From Welwitschia mirabilis (Eukaryota; Gnetophyta; Gnetopsida; Welwitschiales), in the NCBI GenBank assembly GCA_051453625.1, contig JBOZIK010000001.1, positions 15,471,778 to 15,535,777 on the forward strand: 64,000 nt of DNA, given 5' to 3'. Below, piece after piece: positions 1 through 10,490 of this stretch. The notes under the pieces were generated by a model. It saw only the letters and a list, made by a program, of their open reading frames with translations. It did no database searches and was not told the origin of the DNA. The translations under genes were made by a program, and so were the position numbers. Positions within the stretch are counted from its first letter, which is position 1, and every line of letters begins with the position of its first letter.

Positions 1-432
1 TACAGCCCATTGTATCATTGACACTCGATCTGGAATGATGAGATATCACTTTGATAATAAAGAAATTACTATTAGGATTTTTGATGCCACCAAAAAAGAT
101 ACTAGAACTGATTTTAATGTTGAAGATAAGTTGAGACCAACTTTATTCCTACAACATTAACCCATAAAAGAAAGATTAATTATGTTACAGGAGCCAACTT
201 TATATGATGATCCAATCAAATTAGACTATTTTGTATTGGAAAATGAAGTTGTCAAGAATGAGGAAGGAGCTCAACATCTTTATTCGATAGAAAAACTTTT
301 TCAAGATTATTTTCCTATGCATGTCATCCCCATAACAAAGGAGATGACAGACCAACTTAACACCCTTGAACTTAAGCAATTACCCAATGGTCTAAAATTC
401 ATCTTTCTATTTAAGAATCAAATGAGACATTT
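1..432 (+). pseudogene. E1 protease C-terminus and protease-RT linker
   Basis: The first 160 bases read, with one stop, as the end of a retropepsin followed by a linker; the same order of residues occurs in E2 (a TRxxMM segment, FDxxKKD, EDKxxPTLFxQH). An in-frame TAA at about 158-160 separates it from an open stretch starting at 182. That stretch ends with ELKQLPNGLKFIFL, a recognisable pre-RT motif of plant gypsy polyproteins. The rest, including the RT N-terminus, lies in the 897-base gap. It cannot encode a whole protease because the active-site part would lie left of the window. Confidence 0.75.
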
Positions 433-1329
433 NNNNNNNNNNNNNNNNNNNNNNNNNNNNNNNNNNNNNNNNNNNNNNNNNNNNNNNNNNNNNNNNNNNN
501 NNNNNNNNNNNNNNNNNNNNNNNNNNNNNNNNNNNNNNNNNNNNNNNNNNNNNNNNNNNNNNNNNNNNNNNNNNNNNNNNNNNNNNNNNNNNNNNNNNNN
601 NNNNNNNNNNNNNNNNNNNNNNNNNNNNNNNNNNNNNNNNNNNNNNNNNNNNNNNNNNNNNNNNNNNNNNNNNNNNNNNNNNNNNNNNNNNNNNNNNNNN
701 NNNNNNNNNNNNNNNNNNNNNNNNNNNNNNNNNNNNNNNNNNNNNNNNNNNNNNNNNNNNNNNNNNNNNNNNNNNNNNNNNNNNNNNNNNNNNNNNNNNN
801 NNNNNNNNNNNNNNNNNNNNNNNNNNNNNNNNNNNNNNNNNNNNNNNNNNNNNNNNNNNNNNNNNNNNNNNNNNNNNNNNNNNNNNNNNNNNNNNNNNNN
901 NNNNNNNNNNNNNNNNNNNNNNNNNNNNNNNNNNNNNNNNNNNNNNNNNNNNNNNNNNNNNNNNNNNNNNNNNNNNNNNNNNNNNNNNNNNNNNNNNNNN
1001 NNNNNNNNNNNNNNNNNNNNNNNNNNNNNNNNNNNNNNNNNNNNNNNNNNNNNNNNNNNNNNNNNNNNNNNNNNNNNNNNNNNNNNNNNNNNNNNNNNNN
1101 NNNNNNNNNNNNNNNNNNNNNNNNNNNNNNNNNNNNNNNNNNNNNNNNNNNNNNNNNNNNNNNNNNNNNNNNNNNNNNNNNNNNNNNNNNNNNNNNNNNN
1201 NNNNNNNNNNNNNNNNNNNNNNNNNNNNNNNNNNNNNNNNNNNNNNNNNNNNNNNNNNNNNNNNNNNNNNNNNNNNNNNNNNNNNNNNNNNNNNNNNNNN
1301 NNNNNNNNNNNNNNNNNNNNNNNNNNNNN
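433..1329. other. assembly gap, 897 N
   Basis: Run of N inside E1. From the flanks it must cover the start of the reverse transcriptase. Confidence 1.
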
Positions 1330-2060
1330 AATGGAGAATGTGCATTGATTTTAGAAAACTCAATGAGGTCACCAAAAAGGATCATTGTTCTTTACCTTTT
1401 CTTGATCAAGTTCTTGATAGAATCCAAGGTCATGCTTATTATTATTTTCTTGATGGGTACAGTGGCTATAATCAAATTTGCATAGCTAGTGAAGATCAAG
1501 ATAAAGCTACCTTCACATCTCCCTTTGGAACCTTTGCTTTCAAATGAATGCCTTTTGGACTTTGCAATGCCCCTGAGAATTTCCAACAAGCCATGATGGG
1601 AATATTTTCTAATATGATAGAAGACTCTATAGAAATATTCATAGATGATTTTTCCATCTTTGTTGATACTTTTGAACAAACTGTGCTTAGATTAGAAAAA
1701 GTCCTTGATAGATGTGTTGAGAGTGTGTTATATTTAAGTTGGGAAAAGAGTTTCTTTCTTCTTTAACATGGAATTATTTTGGGACATCACATTTCTACAG
1801 AAGGGATTAAGGATGGACCTCATAAAGGTAGACATCATTAAGAACCTTAACCCTCCAACAAACATCAAATAAGTTAGATCTTTTCTTGGACATATGTGTT
1901 TCTACCGTCGATTCATCCATGACTATGCTAAAACTTGTAAACCTCTTCACTATCTTCTTGAAAAAGATGTTAAATTCGAGTGGTCAGAGTCATGCCAACT
2001 TGCCTTTAAAACTCCTAAAGGTAAAATCTCTTTTGAACCTATTGTTATGTATCCAAATTA
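1330..2060 (+). pseudogene. E1 reverse transcriptase (Ty3/gypsy), partial, with stops
   Basis: RT copies the element RNA into DNA in virus-like particles. Visible blocks: CIDFRKLNEVTKKDH at 1339, FLDGYSGYNQI near 1450, MPFGLCNAP at 1548, and the catalytic box FIDDFS at 1638-1655 with both aspartates kept. A TGA at 1545-1547 sits exactly where the family has arginine before MPFGL, which fits CGA to TGA decay. After a stop at 1764-1766 the frame slips near 1812, and the connection domain continues in another frame (VRSFLGHMCFYRRFIHDYAK near 1872). The N-terminus is in the upstream gap. Confidence 0.92.
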
Positions 2061-2478
2061 GAACAAAGACTTTGAACTTATGTGTGATGCAAGTAACATT
2101 GCTGTAGGAGGGGTTCTCGGCTAAAAATATAAGAATGGGTTTAAATTCATATCTTACCTTAGCAAAACATTAAAAACTACCCAAACTAACTATACTACCA
2201 TCAAGAGAGAAATTCTTACTATCATTTTTTACTTGGGCCATCTTCGATACTATCTTCTTGGGTTTCACATCAATGTCTATACAGACCATACAACCATTCA
2301 TTACCTTATGATAAAGAAAGATTCTAATGCCAGACTTATTAGATGGATACTTTTAATGCAAGAATTTAATCTTACCATAATTGAAAAGGCTAGGAAACAT
2401 AATAGCGTGGCTGACCATCTTTCTCATCTTATTTGTTGCATTGATGAAACTCCTATTGATGATTCTTTTTCTGATTAG
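2061..2478 (+). pseudogene. E1 RNase H domain
   Basis: This domain degrades the RNA strand of the RNA:DNA hybrid during reverse transcription. The sequence gives FELMCDASN at about 2068, a conserved KREILTIIF helix near 2206, VYTDHTTIHYL near 2275 and a tail ending ADHLSHL near 2430, so acidic catalytic positions are still present. A stop follows the GGVLG motif (TAA at about 2122). The stretch from 2233 to 2478 is open. It is fused downstream of RT as in all Ty3/gypsy elements. E4 carries a matching domain on the minus strand at 63521-63915. Confidence 0.9.
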
Positions 2479-3581
2479 CAACTCTTTACAATTATACAAT
2501 TATATGATATATCTTCCTCTCACCCTACTCCTTGGTATGCTAAAATCTTCAATTATCTAGTAATAATAAAAACCCCTTAGCATTGGAATCACAATCAATG
2601 AAAAACTTTCCTCCATAGGATCGGTGATTATAAGAGGAACAAGCCACATCTTTATAGGTATTTTAAAGATTAAATTATGCATAAATGTGTGCCTAAATGT
2701 AAAACTTTGGAAATCTTAACACTTTTCCAAGGTGGAGTTTGTGGGGGATATTTTAGTGGCCAAAAGATGGCTATGAAAATTCTTCACTCTGAATTCTATT
2801 GGCCAACTCTTTTTAAAGATTTATTTAACTTTTCTCGAAAATGTGATGCTTGTTAACATTATTGTAGTCTCATCATTCTCATGATATACTCCTAAAACCT
2901 ATACTTGAATGTGAACCTTTTGATTATTGGGGAATTGATTTTGTAAGCCCAATTCTTCTACCTTCCAATGAGAAAAATTATATTTTAGTTACTATGAACT
3001 ATGTTACCAAATGGATTGAAGCTGTTCCTACCTCCAAAAATGATGCCTAAACTATTTGCAACTTTGTTAGAATTCATATCTTTCAATGATTTGGATTTTT
3101 ACATATTATCATTAGTGATCAAGGTATCCATTTCATCAATCACCTCTTTCAAAAAATTCTTCTATTGATTAGTGTTGAACATCACATTGCTTGTGCTTAT
3201 TACCCTCAAACCAATGGTCTAGCTAAAAATGCGAATAGAGAGATCAAGAAAATACTTCAAAAATTAGTTTCAGTCAATAAGAAGACTTGGTCCTCTAAAC
3301 TTAATGATGTTCTTTAGGCTTATCATACTACTTGATGTAACTCTATGGGTTTCACACCCTATGAACTTGTGTACGGTAAAGTATGTGTGCTACCAGTTGA
3401 TGTTTGTTATAATTCTTATCGTTCCACCCATCAACTGGACCTTGCTGACCTCAATGAAAATCTCAAAATTCGCCTAGCACAACTTAACCATCTTGATGAA
3501 AAATGTACTCATGCCCTACATCATCAACTTATCCATAAGACTCAAGCCAAGTTTCAACATGATAAAAAGCTTATTCATAAA
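2479..3581 (+). pseudogene. E1 integrase with lysine at the third catalytic position
   Basis: Integrase inserts the element DNA into the genome. The zinc-binding N-domain is recognisable (FYWPTLFKD, then KCDAC near 2838, with a stop at the next codon). In the core the first aspartate lies at 2937-2939 (WGIDF) and the second at 3117-3119 (ISDQG). The third acidic residue should follow 35 residues later; that codon is AAA, lysine, at 3225-3227, within NGLAKNANREIKK. E4 also has lysine there. Stops occur at about 3047, 3316 and 3334. The segment from 3345 (GFTPYELVYGKV) to the gap is open and belongs to the C-terminal extension. Confidence 0.9.
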
Positions 3582-3681
3582 NNNNNNNNNNNNNNNNNNN
3601 NNNNNNNNNNNNNNNNNNNNNNNNNNNNNNNNNNNNNNNNNNNNNNNNNNNNNNNNNNNNNNNNNNNNNNNNNNNNNNNNN
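3582..3681. other. assembly gap, exactly 100 N
   Basis: A run of exactly 100 N is the usual placeholder for unknown size. It separates E1 integrase from an out-of-place LTR tail, so the join may hide a nested insertion or be a misjoin. Confidence 1.
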
Positions 3682-3807
3682 GCCTTCGACGGAATTACGA
3701 CATTCAGATCACTCCGTCTATACTAGCGTGTTGTATTTTGCATCTTAATTATAATTAATAGGATTGAAATCGAAACATGAACTATTGCATAAATACACAC
3801 TGCAACA
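3682..3807 (+). repeat. LTR 3'-tail fragment of the E1/E4 family, out of place
   Basis: About 125 bases match the end of the E1-family LTR: a GACATTCAGAT block followed by TATACTAGCG, ending AAATACACACTGCAACA. The same order is seen at 5297-5405 and, on the minus strand, at 58553-58660; the E2 3' LTR ends with a near-identical string at 44037-44054. It lies upstream of the purine tract and 3' LTR of E1, where no LTR end belongs. The remainder of this LTR is missing in the gap. Confidence 0.7.
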
Positions 3808-4085
3808 GTCACGATAGTCCATTATTATTGTTTCCTATTATGCATATACAAATTAATTTTATGAGCCATACAGTCACTTTATGAATTTTATTTGTGTTGC
3901 ATTCATTCTATAGTGACATGTTTAAGTAGGAAGCTTTGAAATTTTTTTTAGAATTTGTAGTTGCCTAATTGATGATATCATTTTTGTAGACTCAATTTAC
4001 AATTGATATGCAGTATTTTCAAATTAGCTTGTAATCTAGTGATCGCTTACTTTGTCAAGGACTAATAAGATTAAGTAAGGGGCTA
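3808..4085 (+). other. E1 3' non-coding region with polypurine tract
   Basis: This spacer ends AAGTAAGGGGCTA directly before the 3' LTR, the position of the plus-strand primer for reverse transcription. The last 70 bases match the segment before the E2 3' LTR (42915-42985) and, reverse-complemented, the one at 59777-59850 in E4, which supports both the boundary and the family relationship. Confidence 0.75.
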
Positions 4086-4664
4086 TGTTCAATGCCAATT
4101 TATGGAAATTTGATGGTGTATTTTGAGTATTTATGTAGGGCATTTATATAGGTTTTGATGCAATACTAATGATTATGAAGGATTGACAGGATAATTAGCA
4201 AAACATGTGATATTGAGCATTTTATGGCAGTTTCTTGGGCTTATTCTGATATTGCAAGATAGAAGAAGAATGGAACGATGCAAAGACTTATTCACTTTGG
4301 AAAAGAGAAAAAGAAGGTCGTCGTACCCTAAGTTGTGTGGATGCCACTGAATATGACCAAACTGCTAACATGGACAGAAGCCTACAGCGCCAACCGTAGC
4401 ACCTGGCACATACATCGAGAATGTATCATCCACCTGATTTATCTAGATGACACCAAAGGACTAACAGCAATGCAAGGCACATAATCCAAGGCACATGACA
4501 CATAATCCAAGATGCTAAGGTGGCTTCGTCCCCTGTGTCATATGGAGGACGTATAGGATAACAACTGTTTCTTCCTTGTAACGAATGCCAACAGGCCACG
4601 TGAGTTGTTAGGATTTCTTTTCCTACCTTGAGGGTTCAGCTGGCCATTTCCTCACTCGAAAATC

Positions 4665-4672
4665 TATAAATA
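4665..4672 (+). promoter_or_regulatory. candidate LTR TATA box
   Basis: TATAAATA followed by a CT-rich stretch in the middle of the LTR, as expected for the U3/R boundary. The E4 LTR carries the same TATAAATACCCCTTT string at the matching place on the minus strand (59301-59308). Confidence 0.65.
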
Positions 4673-5140
4673 CCCCTTTCTCCTTTCATTCCCATTTTTC
4701 ATCTTTTGTTCTCCATCCTTGTAATGGAAGCTTGAAGATAAGAAGCCCATTCCATACTGCAAAAAAGATTTTTCTTAGTATTAAGATGTGTCCCTCTCAT
4801 TGAGGCATTGTTATTCTAGTCTTGTAAGTGGATATTATGATCAATAATACAATTTCATTTCTTCTCATTATTGTGCATCTCCCTTATTATTTAAGTTGAT
4901 CTCAGTATAGCACTCTTAGATTTACTTAGATATTAAGGGAAATCTTCATTAAGGTTGATCTCATTTAATAATAGATTTGCATTATTACTTCTTTTTCCAT
5001 ATTGCATTTAAGTGGTATTTTGGGTAGATCTTATAATTTATATTGATTAGGAACTAATAAGCACTCTTTCTCTTTGATATAAGTTATAGAGAAGTAGTCT
5101 TGTGATAGGAAGACTAAAGTCTACATAAGATACACTTTCA

Positions 5141-5173
5141 NNNNNNNNNNNNNNNNNNNNNNNNNNNNNNNNN
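5141..5173. other. assembly gap, 33 N
   Basis: Short run of N within the E1 3' LTR. Confidence 1.
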
Positions 5174-5405
5174 ATTTTCATAGCATTTTATTACCTACAT
5201 TGTTGTTATTGAATTTTTTGATAAAGATAAAAGAACAATAGAATACAGTAGTGGAAATCATTTCTTTAACTCCAAGCCTAGTACCTTCATTAGATTATGA
5301 CATTCAGATGAACTCTTATCTATAGTAGAGTGCCATTTCTGCTATTTATGTGAACTAAAGATTTATCTAAAGGACTTCTAGATTGCAAGAATTTGCACTG
5401 CAACA

Positions 5406-6676
5406 AATTATAAATAAAATGGATCATCCTATATAAAAGTTTGGAAGGAAAAATTATCAAATGGATAACAATACTAGTCAAAACTCAGCATGATTTACTA
5501 ATTAAAACAATAAGTTTTTGATGTTACAAGATGATTTCAATGGTGAACGAAATGAGCAAAACATGAACATAATGTAAATTTGCACTAAATGATGAAAAAT
5601 CATTATAAATAGGATTGTTATTATAATGCATGATAATGTAAATAAACATTTATCTAAATAACTTATGAATAAGAGAGATAAATTTCCAAAGCTAATGGCC
5701 TAGTTATTAAGATTTTTTAATGAATTTATTTTTATTTTAATGTATTAAAATTTTAGATAAATAAGTTATTCATTAATTAACTTTAAAAGTTCAAAAATCA
5801 GTATGAAAATTCTCAAGCATAAATGTTAAAAAAAGTGAACACAAGAAAATATCCAATTCCTACCTTTCTTTTCATAATTTACCTTCTCTATAATCATACA
5901 TATATCTTGTTTTAAGCAATTAGATCACATTGAGCATCTAATATTATGACATTTTATTTCAACAAAATTAAGCATGTTATCTCTTCAAGAAATTAGTACT
6001 ACATTAACAATAAGCATTTATATCCTCGATGTAGTTGACCATATCATGACTAGATCATTAGAGTTGCATTACTAGTAAGAGTTCACAAACTAATGTATTT
6101 AATTATACCAAATAAATTGATCAAAATAAAATGTACTTTTGAATAAGAGATGTTATATTTTATTTTAATTCTAAATATTTTCTTCTTCTTTTTTTAAATG
6201 CCCAAAAGAGGGGTCATTAGTGCAATAGCCTAATTAAAAATTATCTTATCCCCATAAAATACTTGAAAAAAATGTATAATATGAAAGTAGATTTCACCTT
6301 CTTATCCATATTTTTTAAAATTGGATACCTTAAGTGTAACTAATCTTAATAAGATAATTCAAAACTAAGCATAACCTTTTCTTAAATAATACAAGTATGC
6401 TTAAATTTCACCTAAACTTGCACTAACAAAAAGATCAGTTATTATTGGATTAATTATTAAAGTCTATTAATCTAAGTTATTATGTCTTAGAAAATCATAA
6501 GTTTATGAAAAGAGAGGATGATCAGTTAGCCCTACAAAATAAAGTCAACTTGGAAGAGATGGATGACAAGATTTAGGACAATGATGGCTTATTCTATGGA
6601 ATGAGTAAAATTTTGGATTTCCTAAGTGAAATGGCTTAAGGTAATGGTTAAACAAATGGTAGTTCTTGGGTGGTTT
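5406..6676. other. anonymous AT-rich DNA
   Basis: No open frame or domain recognised on either strand. It immediately follows the E1 LTR and is probably the old flanking sequence. Confidence 0.5.
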
Positions 6677-6731
6677 TGAGTGAGTGAGTGAGTGAGTGAG
6701 TGAGTGAGTGAGAGAGAGAGAGAGAGAGAGA
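6677..6731 (+). repeat. compound microsatellite (TGAG)n(AG)n
   Basis: About nine TGAG units run into about ten AG units and stop at an assembly gap, so the true length is unknown. Confidence 0.95.
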
Positions 6732-6783
6732 NNNNNNNNNNNNNNNNNNNNNNNNNNNNNNNNNNNNNNNNNNNNNNNNNNNN
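6732..6783. other. assembly gap, 52 N
   Basis: Run of N directly after the (AG)n microsatellite. Confidence 1.
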
Positions 6784-7804
6784 GTTTTTTTAAATATTTC
6801 TTTCTTAAATCTAATTTTAAAAAACATAATATAAAATCATAAAAGGAAACTAAAAATTTTAAAAAGGGTTTTCTAATGTAATGTATAAATGAAGGCTTAT
6901 GGATTTCAAAGAAAGCATTAGGTGGTGGTGAAGGTTATGTAAAGATTTCTAAACTAGGAGAGAATTCATGTGAATCTTAATACATAAGAAAGATTAATAT
7001 AAGTATTAAAGTCTATCTGTTAAAGATAAAAAACACATAAACAATGGTTATTCCGGTATCTTGTTTTTACTTTCTCAATAATTTTTGCAAGGCAGTACTT
7101 TAGGGGAAGATAAAGATAAGTTTGAGACCATTATTGAAGTGGTTATTCATTAAAAGAATTAAAAAGTAATTCAAAATATAAGGAAACTTCATCTTCTTTG
7201 TTAAATCTTGAATCTTATTTAAAAGTTGGAGATAAGATAAAAACATTTGGCTGATGAAAATTTTGAGAATAAGGCATGCATTCTGCAAATGATGGATGAT
7301 GGATGGGCTTTTGTTAATGTTGTTTTATTCATTCTTATTGGATTCATCCTCACTTTATTCAAATATATGAATCTACTAAATAATAGGACTCTTTCTAACT
7401 AGTTTTTCATCTTCTACTAAATGCTGATCCTCTAGGTTCTAATTAGTTTCGATCTCATTCTCAAATTATATCATTTGAATATCAAATATTTGACTATCGT
7501 TAATCCTTCTAAGGTTTTCAAAACTTATAAGATTAGTTCATAAAATTTATAAATTCTTTATTTTTCAAGTTGGTTAAGTAACTCCTCCTTATGTAATTGC
7601 TTAAATTCTAGCTTCTCATTAGGTTCTTTCTTAATCCTAAAGAATATAAGTTAAGTATCTTTCATAAACATATCCTCTAAGTAACATTGATTAAATGAAG
7701 AAAGGATTGATGGGGTATTAAGGATTTTAACTATAGATTATAAAAATATTTATAGGATCTCCTATGAGGAATTTGAGATAGGACAATAATGATTAAATAA
7801 GTCT

Positions 7805-7972
7805 ATGAATGAAAATATAAATGATACAAGGGAAAAGATAAAGAGTATTGGTAAAATGATGAAGGATATGGAAGGTAAGATGAAGGGTATTGATCAAAAA
7901 ATGAAGAATAAGAATTTGAGAATAAAGGATATTAATAAAGTGATGATGGATGAGGATTATAAGGGATGGTAG
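7805..7972 (+). pseudogene. short Lys/Met-rich, coiled-coil-like open frame, unknown
   Basis: ATG at 7805 to TAG at 7970 gives 55 residues rich in K, M, D, E and I, with internally repeated GKMMKDMEGKMKGIDQKMKN. Hydrophobic residues fall at heptad-like spacing, so a helix or coiled coil is plausible. The frame resumes after the stop for another 16 codons. No start context or upstream exon is visible. It might be a fragment of a retroelement gag or merely a degenerate purine-rich repeat that stays open by composition; I favour the latter slightly. I do not recognise it. Confidence 0.25.
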
Positions 7973-8682
7973 AAGGTGAATATCCATAATTCTCTTGGTA
8001 AGGATCTAATTTATGTGTACTAAAAGGTTGAAGAAAACATGAAAGGGTATCTAAGTATTTATGTTAAAGGTAATCCCTTATAGTTTTATTAGGTTGAAAA
8101 TAATCTTCTATATTTTATTTAGATTTAACACAATTAGTAAAATCATAGATTCCATAAAAATATGTACTTTTAACATTAGGTTCTATGTATATTTCACATA
8201 GAATTTCATACAATCTACCTAAAGGATCATGTTTCCAAACCATGTTTAATCTGAGAGGTTTAAGAGGGGCCTAACATTTAAAAAGTTTCAATGGATTTAA
8301 TAGATGGTTTAGATCAATTTTAAGTTACAAGTTTGTGAAGAATATGATGGTGCTAGTTAATATTCATGACAATGCTAGTTATATTTTAGGAAATGACTCA
8401 AAAAAATATGAGCATTATGCTCTTGACTATGTAAACTAATTTGAGTAATAGGTCATAAAAAAGGAGAAATAAAGAATAAAATAAAAGTATAAATAAAATA
8501 AAGAACTAAGAAAAAACCTCAAGTAAATGAAAATTTTAAGAAACTAATAGAAATCTAAATTTTATAAAGAACCAAAGATAGAAATCTACTATAAAAATGA
8601 ATAAATGAAAAGAAGGGGAAAATGAAATGGTGAATTTTTATTTATTTTTTGACATTTGGTTTTTTTATCCTTGTTTGGATCA

Positions 8683-8752
8683 CAAACCTATAGAAAATTC
8701 ATTAGACCTATAAAAATTTCATTAGACCTAAAAACATTTATTAGACCTATAA
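8683..8752 (+). repeat. short tandem repeat, about 21-bp unit, three to four copies
   Basis: The unit CCTATAAAAATTTCATTAGA recurs with small changes four times in a row. Confidence 0.75.
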
Positions 8753-8819
8753 CCATAAAATATCTAATATAGAAATTATATTTAGTATTAGAACAAAAAC
8801 TTAATAAAACTTATAAAAT

Positions 8820-8950
8820 GAACTAGTTTAGGTATCACTAGAAATAAATCAATACCCACCATTAGAATGTATAAAAATAAAAGATAAAACTCAAAATAAA
8901 GTGGACTAGTTTGGGTATCACTGGAAGGACTAGTACCAACCACCAAAAGT
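8820..8950 (+). repeat. imperfect direct duplication
   Basis: Two blocks reading ACTAGTTTAGGTATCACTAGA and ACTAGTTTGGGTATCACTGG, each followed by an ACCACCA-like stretch, lie about 90 bp apart. Confidence 0.55.
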
Positions 8951-9998
8951 GCTAAAAAACTAAAAATCTAAACTATAAATTAGAAGAAAGAAAAGATCAT
9001 GCACATTCTATGAAGTTGTCATGTAATTATTGGTGATGATACTAAAAAGTTGTTCCTATTTGGATTTTATAATTTATGAGTAAGAATCCTCATAAATTAT
9101 AGTAGAATCCTAATATCCTTCTTTTTATAGGAATAAATCAAGATAAAAGACTTAACAAAGATAATACAAACATTTTTTAACTTATAACAATTTAAAAGAA
9201 AATGAAGAATTGAGATTATGATGAGTTGAACTAGAATGGAAAAGTAGGAAAATTAACTAACTCCAAGATGTTAGCTTGAATCATCCACAACACTTCAAAA
9301 ATATCCTATAACTTTCTAAAACAAAGATTATTATTAAGTTATGATGGCTTGAGTTATGGTGATATAGTCTTGTTCATCACATGTGTGTTAGTAAATTCCT
9401 TAGTCACTTTGGTTCTTCATAGCCTTTCATAAGCATAGAAAATAAGAAAAAATGTTCTTAATATCTATAAAATGAAACAACTACAATAAAAAAGTAAACT
9501 TAAGAGACTTACTTAATAATTAAAAAACTTAACAATATAGTATCACTTAAGGATTAATAATACAAGGTTAATTACAACTCAAAATTAAGAATGAATAACT
9601 ATTATTTCATGTAGAAAAAAAATTACATTACATTGAAGGAATAAGGTAAGACTATTATAGAATTATCAAAGCTAGCCTTGAAGCTATCCCATCCCAAAGA
9701 AAAATCTTAGAAAAACATCATGCAAAATTCTTCACTCTAAAGATTTTACTACCAAGGTTACATTACAATAAGAAAAGCTTATCTCTTTTATAAGAAAAGA
9801 TAGGATTAAAGTGGTTGGAATCTTTAAACTTTAGTGTTGGATGGCCAATTATACTTCTTTATTATGTATCATTAGATAGGATAGTTGGATCATATGTTTT
9901 GTAGTATTTGGTGAATATCATTATTATGATTTTAACACTTGGTCTTTGAATCATAATGTCTCTACCAACTGGTGTTGTTACCATGTATCTCCAATGTT

Positions 9999-10037
9999 AC
10001 CACCACATGTCACTACCACATATCACTGCCACATGTC
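9999..10037 (+). repeat. 13-bp tandem repeat, three copies
   Basis: ACCACCACATGTC, ACTACCACATATC and ACTGCCACATGTC follow one another without spacing. The block is GC-richer than its surroundings. Confidence 0.8.
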
Positions 10038-10480
10038 TTCTAGCATAATTAACACATACCATTATAGATAATAATTATATTTAATGTAATAACTAACTAA
10101 GCCCAAAATAAAAAATTGATTACTTTTCCATGATAGTTTTAGAACATAATTTTTAAGGTTAGTTTCATCAAATGACTAGTGCCATTGTATAGGTAACTAG
10201 CACTATTGATGTTTTATACTTATTTAGCTCCATTTTATGTCACACTACTAAATTCTTGAAAATGTTATGGAGAAACAAATAAGATTAAGTATGGCATAGA
10301 AAACAACCAAAGACATATTTGTATGATTATATTGATTAAAGTAAGTTTTCACTATGATAAGTTAGCTTGATATACTTGAGATAAATGTCAATTTTTACAT
10401 GTTAATAGGGTCATAAGCATCTTATCTTAGAATTTCTAAGAGATAATAGAACATATAATAAGAATGAAAATAAATGTTTT

Positions 10481-10490
10481 NNNNNNNNNN
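10481..10490. other. assembly gap, 10 N
   Basis: Short run of N at the left edge of copia A. Confidence 1.

Larger units (their letters stand above)
1..5405 (+). mobile_element. E1: degenerate Ty3/gypsy (Athila-like) LTR retrotransposon, 5' truncated by the window
   Basis: Domains run in the usual gypsy order on the plus strand: protease C-terminus and linker (1-432), RT (1330-2060), RNase H (2061-2478), integrase (2479-3581), 3' non-coding region ending in a purine tract, and a 3' LTR (4086-5405). The RT motif family (MPFGLCNAP followed by an IDD box) and the extension after the integrase core are typical of Athila-type plant elements; that lineage is inference. Gaps at 433-1329, 3582-3681 and 5141-5173 interrupt it. 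The 1-200 segment is clearly related at protein level to 40320-40500 of E2, and the pol is closely related to E4 on the other strand. In-frame stops make it non-autonomous. Confidence 0.88.
4086..5405 (+). repeat. E1 3' LTR
   Basis: It begins TGTTCAATGCC straight after the polypurine tract and ends ACTGCAACA at 5405, giving TG...CA ends. The first 200 bases align by eye with both E2 LTRs and with the LTRs at 29648 and, inverted, 58553-59776. A TATAAATA box lies at 4665. A 33-N gap interrupts it. About 1.3 kb, similar to the 1.22-kb E4 LTR. Confidence 0.82.
6784..10480. other. anonymous AT-rich DNA with local repeats
   Basis: No retroelement domain or host gene is recognised. Within it are a small coiled-coil-like open frame (7805-7972) and short tandem repeats at 8683-8752, 8820-8950 and 9999-10037, listed separately. 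The remainder shows only A/T-rich low-complexity sequence. Confidence 0.5.

Noticed and set aside
182-1385. Long open frames spanning the 897-N gap on both strands
   Set aside because: Their length comes from N codons; only the left 80 codons on the plus strand are real coding-like sequence.
6677-6731. CRISPR-like or satellite array
   Set aside because: Simple TGAG/AG microsatellite without spacers. No CRISPR array, tRNA or rRNA was seen anywhere in the window.
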